Positions 1 to 9,700 of a DNA stretch of 64,000 nucleotides are shown one piece after another. Numbering within the stretch: the first letter of the stretch is position 1; the number at the start of each line of letters is the position of its first letter. The position numbers and the translations under genes were made by a program. The notes under the pieces are model-generated. The model worked only from the letters and a program-made list of their open reading frames with translations. It searched no databases and was not told the DNA's origin. This stretch comes from Bradyrhizobium sp. (GTDB taxonomy: Bacteria; Pseudomonadota; Alphaproteobacteria; Rhizobiales; Xanthobacteraceae): contig JAQGKC010000200.1 in the NCBI GenBank assembly GCA_028290305.1, forward strand, positions 24,568 to 88,567, written 5' to 3'.

Positions 1-593
1 TATTCCACCTTGCCCACCCTTCCCGATACCGGAGCACGAACTTCGGTGTAGCTGAGATTCAACTGGGCGGTCTGCAGCGCGGCTTCCGCAGCCTTCAGGT
101 TTGCATCGGCTTCGCGATAGGCGTTCACGCGGCCATCCATGTCACGCTGCGAGATAGTGCTCGAGCCGGTCAATTGTTGTCCGCGTTCGAAGTCGCTCTT
201 GGTCAGAACCAATCGCGCCTTGGCCGCCGCTACCTGGCCTTCGGCGCGCGCGACGTCCGCGGCGTAGAGAGCGGGGTCGATCAGAACCAGCAGATCGTTC
301 TGTTTGACGAGGCCGCCTTCGCGAAAGTGAATCTCCTGGATGGCGCCGGCGACGCGGGAACGGATCTCCACCCGCTCGATGGCCTCAAGCCGGCCGGAGA
401 ACTCGTCGGTCGGAGCCGTTTCCTTCGCGGCGACGACGGCGACCGAGGCCTGAACCAGAACCGGTGCGGCTGACGTTTCAGCTTTGGCGCTTCCGTCGGG
501 CCACTCAACAAACGCAGCGCCACCGGCGGCTGTCACAGCCAGGAGTGCGATCAGCGAGCCGACCAGGTGCTTGGGTCGCAGAATGCTTGTCAT
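1..593 (-). CDS. RND efflux membrane fusion protein (HlyD/AcrA family), 3' end outside window
   Basis: Periplasmic adaptor that would link an inner-membrane RND pump to an outer-membrane channel. The minus-strand reading frame opens at ATG 591-593 with MTSILRPKHLVGSLIALLAV, an uncleaved anchor or signal segment. It then shows the lipoyl/barrel-sandwich halves (GRLEAIERVEIRSRVAG and, after a coiled-coil hairpin, LNLSYTEVRAPVSGRVGKVE), which are the family hallmarks. About 197 residues are visible and the protein runs off the left edge, so the beta-barrel part is missing here. It is divergent from the TetR gene at 790, which probably represses it. The pump gene should lie further left. The substrate cannot be told. 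Confidence 0.9.
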   Translation of the reverse strand, partial: MTSILRPKHLVGSLIALLAVTAAGGAAFVEWPDGSAKAETSAAPVLVQASVAVVAAKETAPTDEFSGRLEAIERVEIRSRVAGAIQEIHFREGGLVKQNDLLVLIDPALYAADVARAEGQVAAAKARLVLTKSDFERGQQLTGSSTISQRDMDGRVNAYREADANLKAAEAALQTAQLNLSYTEVRAPVSGRVGKVE

Positions 594-753
594 AAGAATC
601 CCCTCTCGAATGTCCGAAATTCACGAAAGCTCTGATTATTCAGGTCGTTGCTGCCTAAACATCTTTCGCCGCGCGCCCCCGCGTTACGCTGCAGTGCACA
701 TATTGTAACGCCCGGTATAGATGGGCTATCGACAAGGCCTGTCAAGAGACTTA

Positions 754-771
754 TTTACTGACCAGTAGAAA
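754..771. promoter_or_regulatory. Putative TetR operator in the mfp/tetR divergent promoter
   Basis: An inverted repeat TACTG-AC-CAGTA (756-767) with further partial symmetry (TTT/AAA flanks) lies in the 196 bp between the divergent efflux and tetR genes, about 20 bp ahead of the tetR start. Position and symmetry fit a self-regulating TetR-family operator. This is a sequence observation plus inference from neighbours. Confidence 0.5.
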
Positions 772-789
772 ACCCTTGGAGGATGCGTC

Positions 790-1380
790 ATGGTCATGGG
801 ACGCCCCCGCGAATTCGACGTCGACGCAGCTTTGGACCTCGCGCTGCAGGTATTCTGGCGCAAGGGCTACGAAGGCGCGTCGATGACCGAGCTCACCGAT
901 ACGATGGGAATCACGAAGCCAAGTCTCTACGCAGCGTTCGGCAACAAGGAAGAACTCTTCCGAAAGGCACTCGACCGCTACGTCGACGGGCCCGGCGGTT
1001 ACGCGCGCATCGCGCTGGAGAAGCCGACGGCTCGGGAAGTAGTCGAACACATGCTGTTCGCGTCCGCGGACGCCGTTTCCGACCCGGCCCATCCCCCCGG
1101 CTGTCTCGCCGTCCAGGGCGCGCTGACCTGCGGCGACGCTGCGGAAACGATCAAGCAGGAATTGACGGCACGCCGTGCGAAGGGTGAAGTGGATCTTCGC
1201 GTTCGTTTCGAACGTGCCATCAAAGAAGAGGATCTGCCGGCGAACTCGGACGCGGCAGATCTCGCGCGCTACGTGTCGACAATCCTGCAAGGTATGGCCG
1301 TGCAGGCCGCGGGCGGTGTCGGACGAATGGAATTGCGCAAGATTGCCGAAATGACGTTGCGCAACTGGCCACCGGCGTAG
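790..1380 (+). CDS. TetR/AcrR family transcriptional repressor
   Basis: A 196-residue regulator. The N-terminal helix-turn-helix lies at about residues 10-55 (FDVDAALDLALQVFWRKGYEGASMTELTDTMG, then ITKPSLYAAFGNKEELF), the classical TetR layout, followed by a ligand-binding helical domain. The start at 790 is chosen because GGAGG at 777-781 sits 8 bases before it; the next ATG at 796 is too far away. It is divergent from the RND membrane fusion gene with a palindrome between them, so it most likely represses the efflux operon and itself until a drug-like inducer binds. The inducer is unknown. Confidence 0.93.
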   Translation: MVMGRPREFDVDAALDLALQVFWRKGYEGASMTELTDTMGITKPSLYAAFGNKEELFRKALDRYVDGPGGYARIALEKPTAREVVEHMLFASADAVSDPAHPPGCLAVQGALTCGDAAETIKQELTARRAKGEVDLRVRFERAIKEEDLPANSDAADLARYVSTILQGMAVQAAGGVGRMELRKIAEMTLRNWPPA

Positions 1381-1473
1381 CAACTAAGCTCCGTATCCAG
1401 GCGGCGCGAATGGTCTTTCAGCAACCGACCTGCGTTCCAGGGTCTCATCTGTCCGCACCCGGGACCGGCTCAA

Positions 1474-1497
1474 TTAATATCCAAGTTAATATCCAAG
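1474..1497. repeat. 12-bp perfect tandem duplication
   Basis: TTAATATCCAAG occurs twice head to tail in the 240 bp between the convergent tetR and fumarylacetoacetase-family genes. This AT-rich patch contrasts with its GC-rich surroundings. No gene or terminator is evident in the gap 1381-1620. Confidence 0.8.
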
Positions 1498-1620
1498 TGC
1501 GCGTGCTCGCTCCACCGATGGGTCGTTCGGCAAGTCGCTTCGCGCACAAAAGCAGCTCCGCGCGTCTGTTCGGTCGATCCCGCAACTGAAAACCCGCGAT
1601 CCGCCCGCTTTGGTCTCGGG

Positions 1621-2484
1621 CTAGACGAATCTGTTCTTGATTGATCCAATCTTCGAAATTTCGATTGTTACGACGTCGTTTTTCTTGAGGAATCTCGGCG
1701 GCGAAAAGCCGATCCCAACACCGGCAGGCGTGCCCGTCGCGATGATATCGCCCGGGAGCAAGGTCAGTCCTTCCGAAATTGTACTGATGAGCCGGGGAAT
1801 GTCGAAGATCAAATCGCCGGTGTTCGCCTGTTGCCGGAGTTCACCGTTTACCCAGCATTTCACTTCAAGGTTTTCGGGATCGACTTCGTCGGAGGTCGTA
1901 ATCCATGGCCCCATCGGGCAGAACGTGTCGAGCGTCTTTCCGAGAAACCATTGTTTATGGCTTTTCTGACGATCGCGGGCGGTCACATCGTTCACGACGG
2001 TGTATCCGAAAACGTGCTCATAGGCGCGTTCAGGGGAAATTTGTTTGCCAGCTTTGCCGATGATCACCGCAAGCTCAGCCTCGTAGTCGACGCTCGATGT
2101 CACGTCAGTGTGCAGCAGTACGTCGTCGTAAGGCCCGACGACCGTATTCGGGCCCTTGGAGAAGACGGCAGGATACTCGTCGAGTTCGGCGCCCTTCACG
2201 GCACCGGCCTCAAAACCGCTGCGGGAGAATTCCTTGGCGTGTTCCCGGTAATTCTTGCCGACGCAGAAGATATTACGCCGTGGACGTGCAATCGGCGCCC
2301 GCAGGGTGACGTCCGCAATGGCAATCGACGGCTGCGATGGAGCCAGATTGGGGGCAATCGTCGCGCCCCGCGCGATCAAGTCCACGATATCGCCAAAGCC
2401 CGTGACAGGCGCAACATTCAGGCCGTCCGCGTCGACCAGTCCGATATGATCGGCGCCGTTGTAGGTAAATGCCGCAAACTTCAT
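1621..2484 (-). CDS. Fumarylacetoacetate hydrolase family protein
   Basis: A 287-residue enzyme starting MKFAAFTYNGADHIGLVD at ATG 2482-2484. The frame is open further upstream, but that extension overlaps the gntR end and lacks family similarity. The C-terminal FAH fold is clear: FCVGKNYREHAKEF, the acidic metal site in DYEAELAVIIGK, the conserved GYTVVNDVTARD and GDIIATGTPAGVG. Family members are Mg-dependent hydrolases, decarboxylases or isomerases of beta-diketo acids such as acylpyruvates and meta-cleavage products. It is probably co-transcribed behind the GntR gene (90 bp gap) and divergent from the cupin/MFS pair, which suggests an aromatic or keto-acid pathway. The exact substrate is not determinable. 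Confidence 0.9.
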   Translation of the reverse strand: MKFAAFTYNGADHIGLVDADGLNVAPVTGFGDIVDLIARGATIAPNLAPSQPSIAIADVTLRAPIARPRRNIFCVGKNYREHAKEFSRSGFEAGAVKGAELDEYPAVFSKGPNTVVGPYDDVLLHTDVTSSVDYEAELAVIIGKAGKQISPERAYEHVFGYTVVNDVTARDRQKSHKQWFLGKTLDTFCPMGPWITTSDEVDPENLEVKCWVNGELRQQANTGDLIFDIPRLISTISEGLTLLPGDIIATGTPAGVGIGFSPPRFLKKNDVVTIEISKIGSIKNRFV

Positions 2485-2573
2485 AGTGCTACTTTCTGTT
2501 CTAGCCTGGATTGGATGACGGTAAACGAGAGCACGAAGCGGCCCAGGCGTCCTCGCGCGCCTTGCGGATCTAT

Positions 2574-3275
2574 TCAAGAACCGAGAATGCTCCGCTTCAC
2601 ATCTTGCAAGTGCTTCATCATCTCGACGGCGGCGCCGTCGGCATCGCGCGTGCGAAGCGCTGCCATGATCTTGCGATGTTGCTTTTGCGTGCTCTGCCTT
2701 CTGGCGGGAGTCATGACGCGCTCCTTCAGCTTGGCCCAGTCGGCCTTGCGGCGGACCGCATTGATGGCGTCGTAAATATCGATCAGCAGTTGGTTATGGC
2801 AGGAAGCCATCAGCGTCTGGTGAAACAGGCCGTCCCACATCTCAAAATCGGCGACGGATTTGACCTCTTCACTTCTCTTGAGGCATTCCATCATGGCATC
2901 GATCTCGGCTCCATTGGCGCGAGTGGCGCTCAATTCTGCCGCCTGCGGTTCGATCATAAGGCGAACCTCCATCACCTCTGCTGGACTGGCGTTCTGAATG
3001 CGACTTGCGAGATCAGTCGGGGAGACGGCTGGGCGGCCGTCGGCGACGAACGTTCCGCGGCCCACATCGCGTACGATGGTGCCTTCATCCTCGAGGATTT
3101 TCAGCGCACGTCGAACGGTGTTCCTGGCGAGGCTGAATTCCATGGCGAGGCTGCGCTCCGTCGGAATTTGATGTCCCGGCGGCCACCGCTTCGATTCGAT
3201 CGCCCGCCTGAATTTGCCAAGCAGCCGGGTCGAAGCGGTTTCTCGAAACTGAATTTCGATTGCGTCGTCCGCCAT
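2574..3275 (-). CDS. GntR family (FadR/FCD type) transcriptional regulator
   Basis: A 233-residue regulator. The N-terminal winged helix (RRAIESKRWPPGHQIPTERSLA, then RNTVRRALKILEDEGTIVRDVGRGTFV) is followed by an all-helical FCD ligand domain (MEVRLMIEPQAAELSA and FHQTLMASCHNQLL, whose acidic and His positions usually bind metal). The start is put at the internal ATG 3273-3275 (MADDAIEIQF); a 12-residue extension is possible. It precedes the FAH-family gene and is divergent from the cupin/MFS genes, with palindromes in the shared promoter, so it is probably a local repressor relieved by a small carboxylate. Confidence 0.92.
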   Translation of the reverse strand: MADDAIEIQFRETASTRLLGKFRRAIESKRWPPGHQIPTERSLAMEFSLARNTVRRALKILEDEGTIVRDVGRGTFVADGRPAVSPTDLASRIQNASPAEVMEVRLMIEPQAAELSATRANGAEIDAMMECLKRSEEVKSVADFEMWDGLFHQTLMASCHNQLLIDIYDAINAVRRKADWAKLKERVMTPARRQSTQKQHRKIMAALRTRDADGAAVEMMKHLQDVKRSILGS

Positions 3276-3448
3276 GTTTCGATTTTGCCGAATGGCCCGG
3301 TAAACGGGCATTCGTCCTCCAAGCCCGATTGCGGCAATCCGTTCGTGAGCTAGACCAACTATACCAAGTCTCTCGGACCAATCAAGCTCGGGCCGTCGAT
3401 GCCTGGCAGCTAACGCTCAATACAGCCGATGTTTGATGGATGCTTGAC

Positions 3449-3482
3449 GTACCCGTGGGGTACATGCCACCTTGATACCAAG
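3449..3482. promoter_or_regulatory. Two candidate GntR operators in the divergent promoter
   Basis: Two short inverted repeats lie between the divergent gntR and cupin genes: GTACCC-GTG-GGGTAC at 3449-3463 and CTTG-ATAC-CAAG at 3471-3482. The second resembles the TTG/CAA half-sites usual for FCD-type GntR regulators. They are 60-90 bp ahead of the cupin start, where an operator is expected. Which one is used cannot be decided from sequence. Confidence 0.4.
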
Positions 3483-3541
3483 CCCCAAAGATGGCGCAAT
3501 TGGTTCACACCACAAAAACAGCAAACAAGGAGAGAAGCGCG

Positions 3542-4009
3542 ATGGCAACGACCGCATTCACCCCAAATGCCAAGAATCACCAGGGCCTCGGCCCCATGGC
3601 GTCGCGTCTGGTTCAGGCCAACGACATGCCGTGGGAGCCGATCCGTTATCCCGGCTGCTACGTCAAAACGCTCGTCCTCGACAAGACGACGGGACTTCTC
3701 ACCGTCTTGCTCAAGATGGACCCAGGCGCCGAATTGCCGGACCACGAGCACGTCATGCTTGAGCAAACCTTTGTCCTCGAAGGGCGTCTCGTCGACAAAG
3801 AAGGCCCCGATGCCGGCCTGTCCTGCGGACCCGGCGAATTCATCTGGCGTCCGCCGGGCAGCCGCCACTCCGCCTACACGCCCGAGGGCGGCCTCATGAT
3901 CGCGATGTTCCTGGTCCCGAACAAATTCTACGACAACAATGGCGATGCCTTTGACCTGATCGGCGATGACTGGGGCCTCAAATGGTCCAAGGTTTTGGAA
4001 AAGGCCTGA
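3542..4009 (+). CDS. Cupin-domain protein (dihydroxyacetophenone dioxygenase/ChrR-type cupin)
   Basis: A 155-residue single-cupin protein. ATG 3542 follows the strong ribosome site AAGGAGAG; an earlier in-frame ATG at 3491 lacks one. Cupin motif 1 is seen as DHEHVMLEQTFVLEGR (metal ligands H, E and probably H) and motif 2 as GEFIWRPPGSRHSAYTP with the second His. Such proteins are small metal enzymes or sensors; relatives include 2,4'-dihydroxyacetophenone dioxygenase and the ChrR cupin. It is followed by a strong terminator-like hairpin and then an MFS transporter, and is divergent from gntR/FAH. A role in cleavage of an aromatic or keto compound is an inference. Confidence 0.82.
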   Translation: MATTAFTPNAKNHQGLGPMASRLVQANDMPWEPIRYPGCYVKTLVLDKTTGLLTVLLKMDPGAELPDHEHVMLEQTFVLEGRLVDKEGPDAGLSCGPGEFIWRPPGSRHSAYTPEGGLMIAMFLVPNKFYDNNGDAFDLIGDDWGLKWSKVLEKA

Positions 4010-4016
4010 TCGTTCG

Positions 4017-4050
4017 ACGCCGCGCATCTCTTGGATGCGCGGCGTTTTTC
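4017..4050 (+). terminator. Rho-independent terminator after the cupin gene
   Basis: A perfect 12-bp inverted repeat (ACGCCGCGCATC at 4017-4028 and its complement at 4034-4045) with a 5-base loop runs into five T residues, 7 bases after the cupin stop. It would end or attenuate transcription before the MFS gene, so the two are at most partly co-transcribed. Confidence 0.9.
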
Positions 4051-4107
4051 CAACGCGCCTAACAGACAAGAAATTTGCGGCAACGTCCGCAACGGGGGGA
4101 GGATCGT

Positions 4108-5403
4108 ATGCGCATATCAACGGCACCGGTGCGCCCGGAAACAGAAGCTGATCAAGGGGCAATTATCGGCTGGTATGCCGAACTCACCGGTAAGGAGCGG
4201 CGGACCTTTTGGGCCTGCTTCACCGGCTGGGCGCTGGATGCAATGGATGTCCAGCTCTATAGCTTTGTGATCGCGACCCTGACGGCGTTATGGAGCATCA
4301 GCCGCGCCGATGCAGGCTTGGCCGCGACAGCGACATTGATGGCTTCGTCGGTCGGTGGATGGCTGGTCGGGGTACTCTCCGATCGTTATGGCCGCGTCAG
4401 GATGCTCCAGATCAGTATCCTGTGGTTCTCCGTCTTCACTTTCCTCTGCGCGTTTGCGCAATCGTTCCAGCAACTCCTGATCTTCCGCTCCCTGCAGGGG
4501 TTTGGTTTCGGCGGAGAGTGGGCCGCAGGCGCAGTGCTGATCGGTGAGATCATCCGCGACAAGCATCGTGGCAAGGCCAACGGTATCGTTCACAGTGGCT
4601 GGGCCGTCGGATGGGGAGCCGCGGCGATCCTTTACACGGCATTGTTCAGTTTGGTGCCGGAGACTGTTGCGTGGCGCATCTTGTTCGGTGTCGGCGTGTT
4701 GCCCGCGATCGCCATATTTTTCGTGCGGCGCTTCGTCGACGAGCCGGCCGTCTTCCTAGCCAGCAAGAAGCAGTACAACAGCGGCGAGATTGAACGGCCG
4801 AGCTTTCTGGAAATATTCTCGCGGCCAATGTTGCGGACGACCGTTCTGGCGTCACTGCTTACGATTGGAACCCAGGGCGGCTATTACGCCATCATGATCT
4901 GGCTTCCGACCTACCTGAAGACGGTCCGCGGACTGTCAATCCTTGGCACCGGTGGATACCTCGCCGTGATCATCGTCGCCTCGTTTCTCGGCTACGTCGT
5001 CGGCGCGTATCTCACCGATATTCTTGGGCGCCGGAAGAACTTCTTCCTGTTCGCGATCTGCTCCACGCTGACGGTGTTGGCCTACATGTTCATCCCGGTC
5101 AGCGATTCGGTTCTGCTCGTCCTCGGCGCGCCGCTGGGATTTTTCGCCTCCGGAATCTACAGTGGCATTGGCGCGTTCTTCAACGAGCTTTATCCGACAC
5201 GGATCCGAGGCTCCGGTATCGGTTTCTGCTTCAATATCGGCCGCGCCATTGGCGCCTTGTTCCCGACGCTCGTCGGTATCCTTAGCGCGACCATGCCGTT
5301 GGGGCAGGCGATTGGCATCTTTACGGTCGCCGCTTACGGACTGATCATCGTCGCTGCTGCGCTACTGCCGGAGACCAAGGGCCGATCACTTGCCGCAGCT
5401 TAG
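4108..5403 (+). CDS. MFS transporter (aromatic acid/sugar-acid H+ symporter type)
   Basis: A 431-residue inner-membrane carrier with about 12 hydrophobic segments. The loop 2-3 signature LSDRYGRVRML and the second-half counterpart LTDILGRRKNF are characteristic of the major facilitator superfamily, and EWAAGAVLIGEIIRDKHRGKANGIV matches the segment 5 region of metabolite:H+ symporters. Start at ATG 4108, preceded by GGGGGGAGGA. It lies behind the cupin gene but after a terminator. It probably imports the organic acid handled by the cupin and FAH enzymes; the substrate is unknown. Confidence 0.88.
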   Translation: MRISTAPVRPETEADQGAIIGWYAELTGKERRTFWACFTGWALDAMDVQLYSFVIATLTALWSISRADAGLAATATLMASSVGGWLVGVLSDRYGRVRMLQISILWFSVFTFLCAFAQSFQQLLIFRSLQGFGFGGEWAAGAVLIGEIIRDKHRGKANGIVHSGWAVGWGAAAILYTALFSLVPETVAWRILFGVGVLPAIAIFFVRRFVDEPAVFLASKKQYNSGEIERPSFLEIFSRPMLRTTVLASLLTIGTQGGYYAIMIWLPTYLKTVRGLSILGTGGYLAVIIVASFLGYVVGAYLTDILGRRKNFFLFAICSTLTVLAYMFIPVSDSVLLVLGAPLGFFASGIYSGIGAFFNELYPTRIRGSGIGFCFNIGRAIGALFPTLVGILSATMPLGQAIGIFTVAAYGLIIVAAALLPETKGRSLAAA

Positions 5404-5474
5404 TTGTTGAACTTTGCCGATCCATCACATGCCTGCCGGTCTTTCTAGAGACCGCCGAATGGAACGGATCAAAC

Positions 5475-6689
5475 TCAGGAGACGGCGGCGCCGGATGCGA
5501 TGATCCGCCCGACGTTATCGGGTGCGAAGAACGCCGCCGGGGACACCGTCTGGGCGAAAACGCCAAAATAGTCGCTGGTGTCCTTTGGATTGTCGCGGAG
5601 CGCGACGAACAGGTCGATGACCCCCTGCGGCGGCGGATCCAGTTTAGCCATCTCGCGCGTGAACTCATAGATCGGCACCGCTGACGCGTCCCGGCGATCC
5701 TGGAACCGGGCGAGCGCTCCCTCGAGCGGGCACGCGCCGGACAAGCCCTGGTGCGCCGCCTCGGCGAGATATTCGGCATCGCGCAAGGCATTGGCGATCC
5801 CTGCCGCCGAGATTGGGTCCATCGTCAGTCCGGCATCGCCGACCAGCGCCCAGCCCGGGCCGAAGGCTTTCCGGCGGATGCTCCGGGTCGCGCCCTTGAG
5901 CCACGCGCTGCCGCGCCTTGCGGCTCTCACCCGTTCGCAAAATTCCGGCGCCAGCGTTTCGACCTCGGCGTAGAAATTCCGCTCGGGGTCATTGCTAAGC
6001 CGCCGGTAGTCATCGTAGCGACAGCAGATGCCAGCAAGAGTCATTCCATCGTTGGTGCCCCAGGCGTAGATCATCCGCCCCGGCCGCGAGTAGAACTCCA
6101 TGCTGTCCAGCGGAAGATCCGCAAAATAGGCGTAATAGGTGCCCTGCAGTTGCGAGATTTCATCGTAAGCCGGCGCGGCGACGAACCGGGCGATCGACGA
6201 ATTGGTGCCGTCCGCCCCGATAACCAGACGCGCGCGTGCTTGGGCCACGGGTCCGGAGCCATCGGAATAGCGCACGCCCGCCACGCGTTCGCCCTCCGTC
6301 AGCAGTCCGACCACCGACCCCTGGCGCAATTCCGCCCCGGCTTCCACCGCCGCATTCACCAGCATGGAGTCAAGCACGTAGCGGCGCGGCGCATAGCATT
6401 GCGTCACCTCGCCGGCCGGCGGTGCCTCGCCACTCAGGACGAACATTCCGAGGTCGAGGTTGATTTTGTGCATCGGCGGAGAGCCGGTGGCCTTCAGCCT
6501 GTCCAGCAAGCCCCAACTCTTCAGTCGGGCAATCCCGGCATGCCAAACCATGTGCGTGGATGCGACCATGTCGCTCGGAAATTCGTCGCGGTCCAGCAGC
6601 AGGACCTTGTGTCCCGATCGGGCCAGCAGCATCGCCGTCGCTGCCCCGGCGCACCGCGCTCCCACGACGATCGCATCGTAATTGGTCAT
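5475..6689 (-). CDS. FAD-dependent monooxygenase/hydroxylase (group A flavin family)
   Basis: A 404-residue flavoprotein. Visible motifs are the N-terminal Rossmann site YDAIVVGARCAGAATAMLLARSG with the ribose-binding acidic residue in LLLDRDEF, the DG motif in LVIGADGTNSS and the GD motif in GWALVGDAGLTMDP. That order marks the p-hydroxybenzoate hydroxylase/geranylgeranyl reductase superfamily. Start ATG 6687-6689 is preceded by AAGGGAA. It begins 46 bp after the stop of the large cyclase/ATPase gene on the same strand, so they may share a transcript. It is convergent with the MFS gene. Substrate unknown. Confidence 0.88.
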   Translation of the reverse strand: MTNYDAIVVGARCAGAATAMLLARSGHKVLLLDRDEFPSDMVASTHMVWHAGIARLKSWGLLDRLKATGSPPMHKINLDLGMFVLSGEAPPAGEVTQCYAPRRYVLDSMLVNAAVEAGAELRQGSVVGLLTEGERVAGVRYSDGSGPVAQARARLVIGADGTNSSIARFVAAPAYDEISQLQGTYYAYFADLPLDSMEFYSRPGRMIYAWGTNDGMTLAGICCRYDDYRRLSNDPERNFYAEVETLAPEFCERVRAARRGSAWLKGATRSIRRKAFGPGWALVGDAGLTMDPISAAGIANALRDAEYLAEAAHQGLSGACPLEGALARFQDRRDASAVPIYEFTREMAKLDPPPQGVIDLFVALRDNPKDTSDYFGVFAQTVSPAAFFAPDNVGRIIASGAAVS

Positions 6690-6735
6690 TGGCAGGTTCC
6701 CTTCCCGGTGTCGGCGAGATGCTTCGATGGCTCCG

Positions 6736-9700
6736 TCACGTGCCCCAAATCGGCCTCTCAAGGCTCAGTGCGCGCCGTACCCGCTCGATCTCATCGGCTT
6801 CGCCGTACCGCCCTCGATCGCGCAGAAAGCGAACGAGGCTCGCATAGCTGCGCAGCCGCCAACCGCTGGCGCGTTGCGATTCCGCAATCGAGAGGGCGCG
6901 GCGGTAGCTCTGTTCGACTATACTTGCCTCAACTCCAGGTGTAGTGGCAAGGACTTCGCCCTTGACCCGATGGATTTCCGCCTCCTGCCAGCGTTCTCCC
7001 CAGCGTTCAACCTGCCCGGCGGCGTCTTGCAGGAACTCCAGCGCTTCCGAGCTTTGTCCGGAATTCCCCAGCAATTCGGCCAGCAGGGTGTGAAAGTAGG
7101 GCACCGCGATCGCCGCCCCGGTCGCCTTGAAGGCGATGACGCCGCTCCTCATCTTCGCGATACCATTCGCCGTGGCGCCCCGTTGACCGTCGATCCAGCC
7201 GTCCATCATGGTCCCCATCGCGGCGACATAGGAGAAACCGTGATCGTTGGCGATCCCGATACCCTCCTCCAGGCGCGCGGCGAGCAAGCCGAGTTCGCCC
7301 TGAAGAAGATAGGCCGTGGAGCCCCACGTCAGCGACCATGCGATCGAGTAGGGATGCTGCAGGCTGCGCGCCAGCGCCTCGGCCTCGGCGGCAACCACCA
7401 GGGCTTCGTCGGACCGGCCGGTGATCCAGTACAGAATAGACCGATGCACCAGCGAAACCAGTTGAAGGTCGGTGGTGTAGAGGTTGATCAGCGGTCGGTG
7501 GAGCGCCGGGCGAAAAATGCGTTCGGTGCTTTCGCAATGCGTGTAGGCTTCCTGAAAGCGACCGGTGTAGAACGTCGCCTGTATTGAAACCATGCTGGCA
7601 ACAAGGCGCGATGTTTCATCTTCATGATGATCGGCAACTTGCCGGATGCGATCGCGGGCCGCGATCGAGCCCTCCACATTCCCGCGCACCAGATGGTACA
7701 CCCAAATGCCCCACAGGATCCAAATCGACTCCGCCGTGTCCTCTGCCGCGTGGCTCAACCGGTTCGCCGCCTCGTAGGCTTGCTCAGCTTCCGGCGCTCC
7801 CCAGCCCTTGGCGAGCATGACCGCCGTCCCCAGCGAGGCGTGAAGCCGTAGCGCCAGCAAATCGCGCGTCTGCGAACTTGCGCATGCCTGAATCAGCTCA
7901 AGTCCTCTCGACAGATGCGCGATCGCCTCGCTGGTCGCGGTCAAGCGAAGCGCCTTGCGGCTGGCTTCCAGGAAATAACGGGCGGCCGGCTCGTTCAGGC
8001 CGGCTTCCGCAAAGTGGCGGGCCGTCAATTCCGGGACCGCCGCGACTTCCTCCGGGAAATGCCGCTCAAGCGCCTCCGCCACCTGGCGGTGGATTTCGCG
8101 TCGATTGATATTGAGCAGCGATCTATATGCAGCTTCCTGAATGAGGGCGTGCTTGAAGACATAGTGACGCGAGGTCGTGCTGCCGCGCTGATCCAGAACG
8201 CCGGCATCGCAGAGCTGAGCGAGCGCGTTGCGAATCTCATAGTCGGGCTGGCGCATGACGTGGCCCAACAGCTCGGCCGAAAAGGTCCGCCCGATCGTCG
8301 CGGCGACCTGGGCGACGTCCTTGCCGATTGGCAGTTGGTCCAGCCTCGCGGCCAGCGAGTCGCGCAGCGTCGCCGGAATCGAAAGGCCGGCCGCCGTGCC
8401 CCAGAGCTCGTATCGATTGTCATGTTCCCGGAGCTGGCCCGAATCCAGCACCATCCTGGTGAGTTCCTCGACAAACAACGGAATGCCGTCCGCCATCGCG
8501 AGAATTGATTCCAGAACCTTGGCGGGCAGCGCCTTCTCCCCGGTAATTTCCCGGATCATTGTTTTAGCCGACGATTTTGCGAACCGGCGCAAATCGAGCT
8601 TGGCGCCGCCGCGCTGTTCGATCCAGGCCGCCTCGAAATCCGGCCGGCTGGTGATTACCATCAGGATACGGTCCTGTTGTAGCCGTTCGGCCAGTTGTTC
8701 CAGTGCCACCAGCGTCGTTTGATCGGCCCACTGGATATCTTCGACGACAAACAACAGCGGCGCCTCGCGCGCCATCCTCATCGTCAGGTCCAGCACCATC
8801 TCGATCATCTTCTGGCGATGGCGTTGCGGACTGAGATTTATTGGCGGGTAGCGATCGCCGAACGGTATCGACAACAGCGTCGCGAGGTCGGGCGCCGCTT
8901 CGCCGACGTCCAGACCTTTTTCCGCGAGCAAGGTCTCGATCTTCTGCAGCTTTGCCTCGTTCGCATCGTCATGGGCGATATTGGCGGACTGACTGACTTG
9001 AACGATGAACGGGTGCAACGCGCTGTTGGCGTTGAAGGACGAACATTGCCAGCTCAGGCTGGTATGAGGCTCGCCCTCCAGATGCTGGCCGAGCACCTCG
9101 ACGAGGCGCGATTTTCCGACCCCGGCCTCGCCGACGACAAGGGCTATCTGACTGCTTCCTAGTCGCGCCCGCTCCCACAGGCTGAGCAACAGGCCGCTCT
9201 CTCGCGCGCGCCCGACCAGGGGCGTCAATCGGTGCCCGGCCCGTGCCGCAAACCGGCTGGTTTTCGCTTTTGGTCTGTTGACCCTCCAGACGTGAACTGG
9301 TTCCGGAAACCCTTTCAGGGCATGCATACCGCGATCCGCGAATTCGAATGCTCCGCTGACCAGTTGATGGGTCGACGGCGCGATCGTGACCGTGCCGGGC
9401 TCAGCGACGGCCTGGAGGCGGGCGGCCAGATTTGGGATCACGCCGACCACGGTCTTTTCCTCGGCAAAGCCCTCGCCAATCAGTTCTCCGACCACGACGA
9501 GTCCGGTCGCGATGCCGATTCTGGTGGCCAGCACGGTTTCGCCACCGCGGACATAGATCTTGCCGATCAACTCGGACAATTCCAGTCCGGCACGCAGCGC
9601 CCTTTCGGCGTCGTCTTCATGAGCCTGGGGCCAGCCGAAATAGGTCAGCATGCCATCGCCGACAAACTTGGCGATATAGCCACCCCAGCGCGCCACCGTT

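Noticed and set aside
5437..5454. Hairpin CGGTCT/AGACCG between the convergent MFS and hydroxylase genes
   Set aside because: Only a 6-bp stem and no T-run on either strand, so not supported as a terminator.
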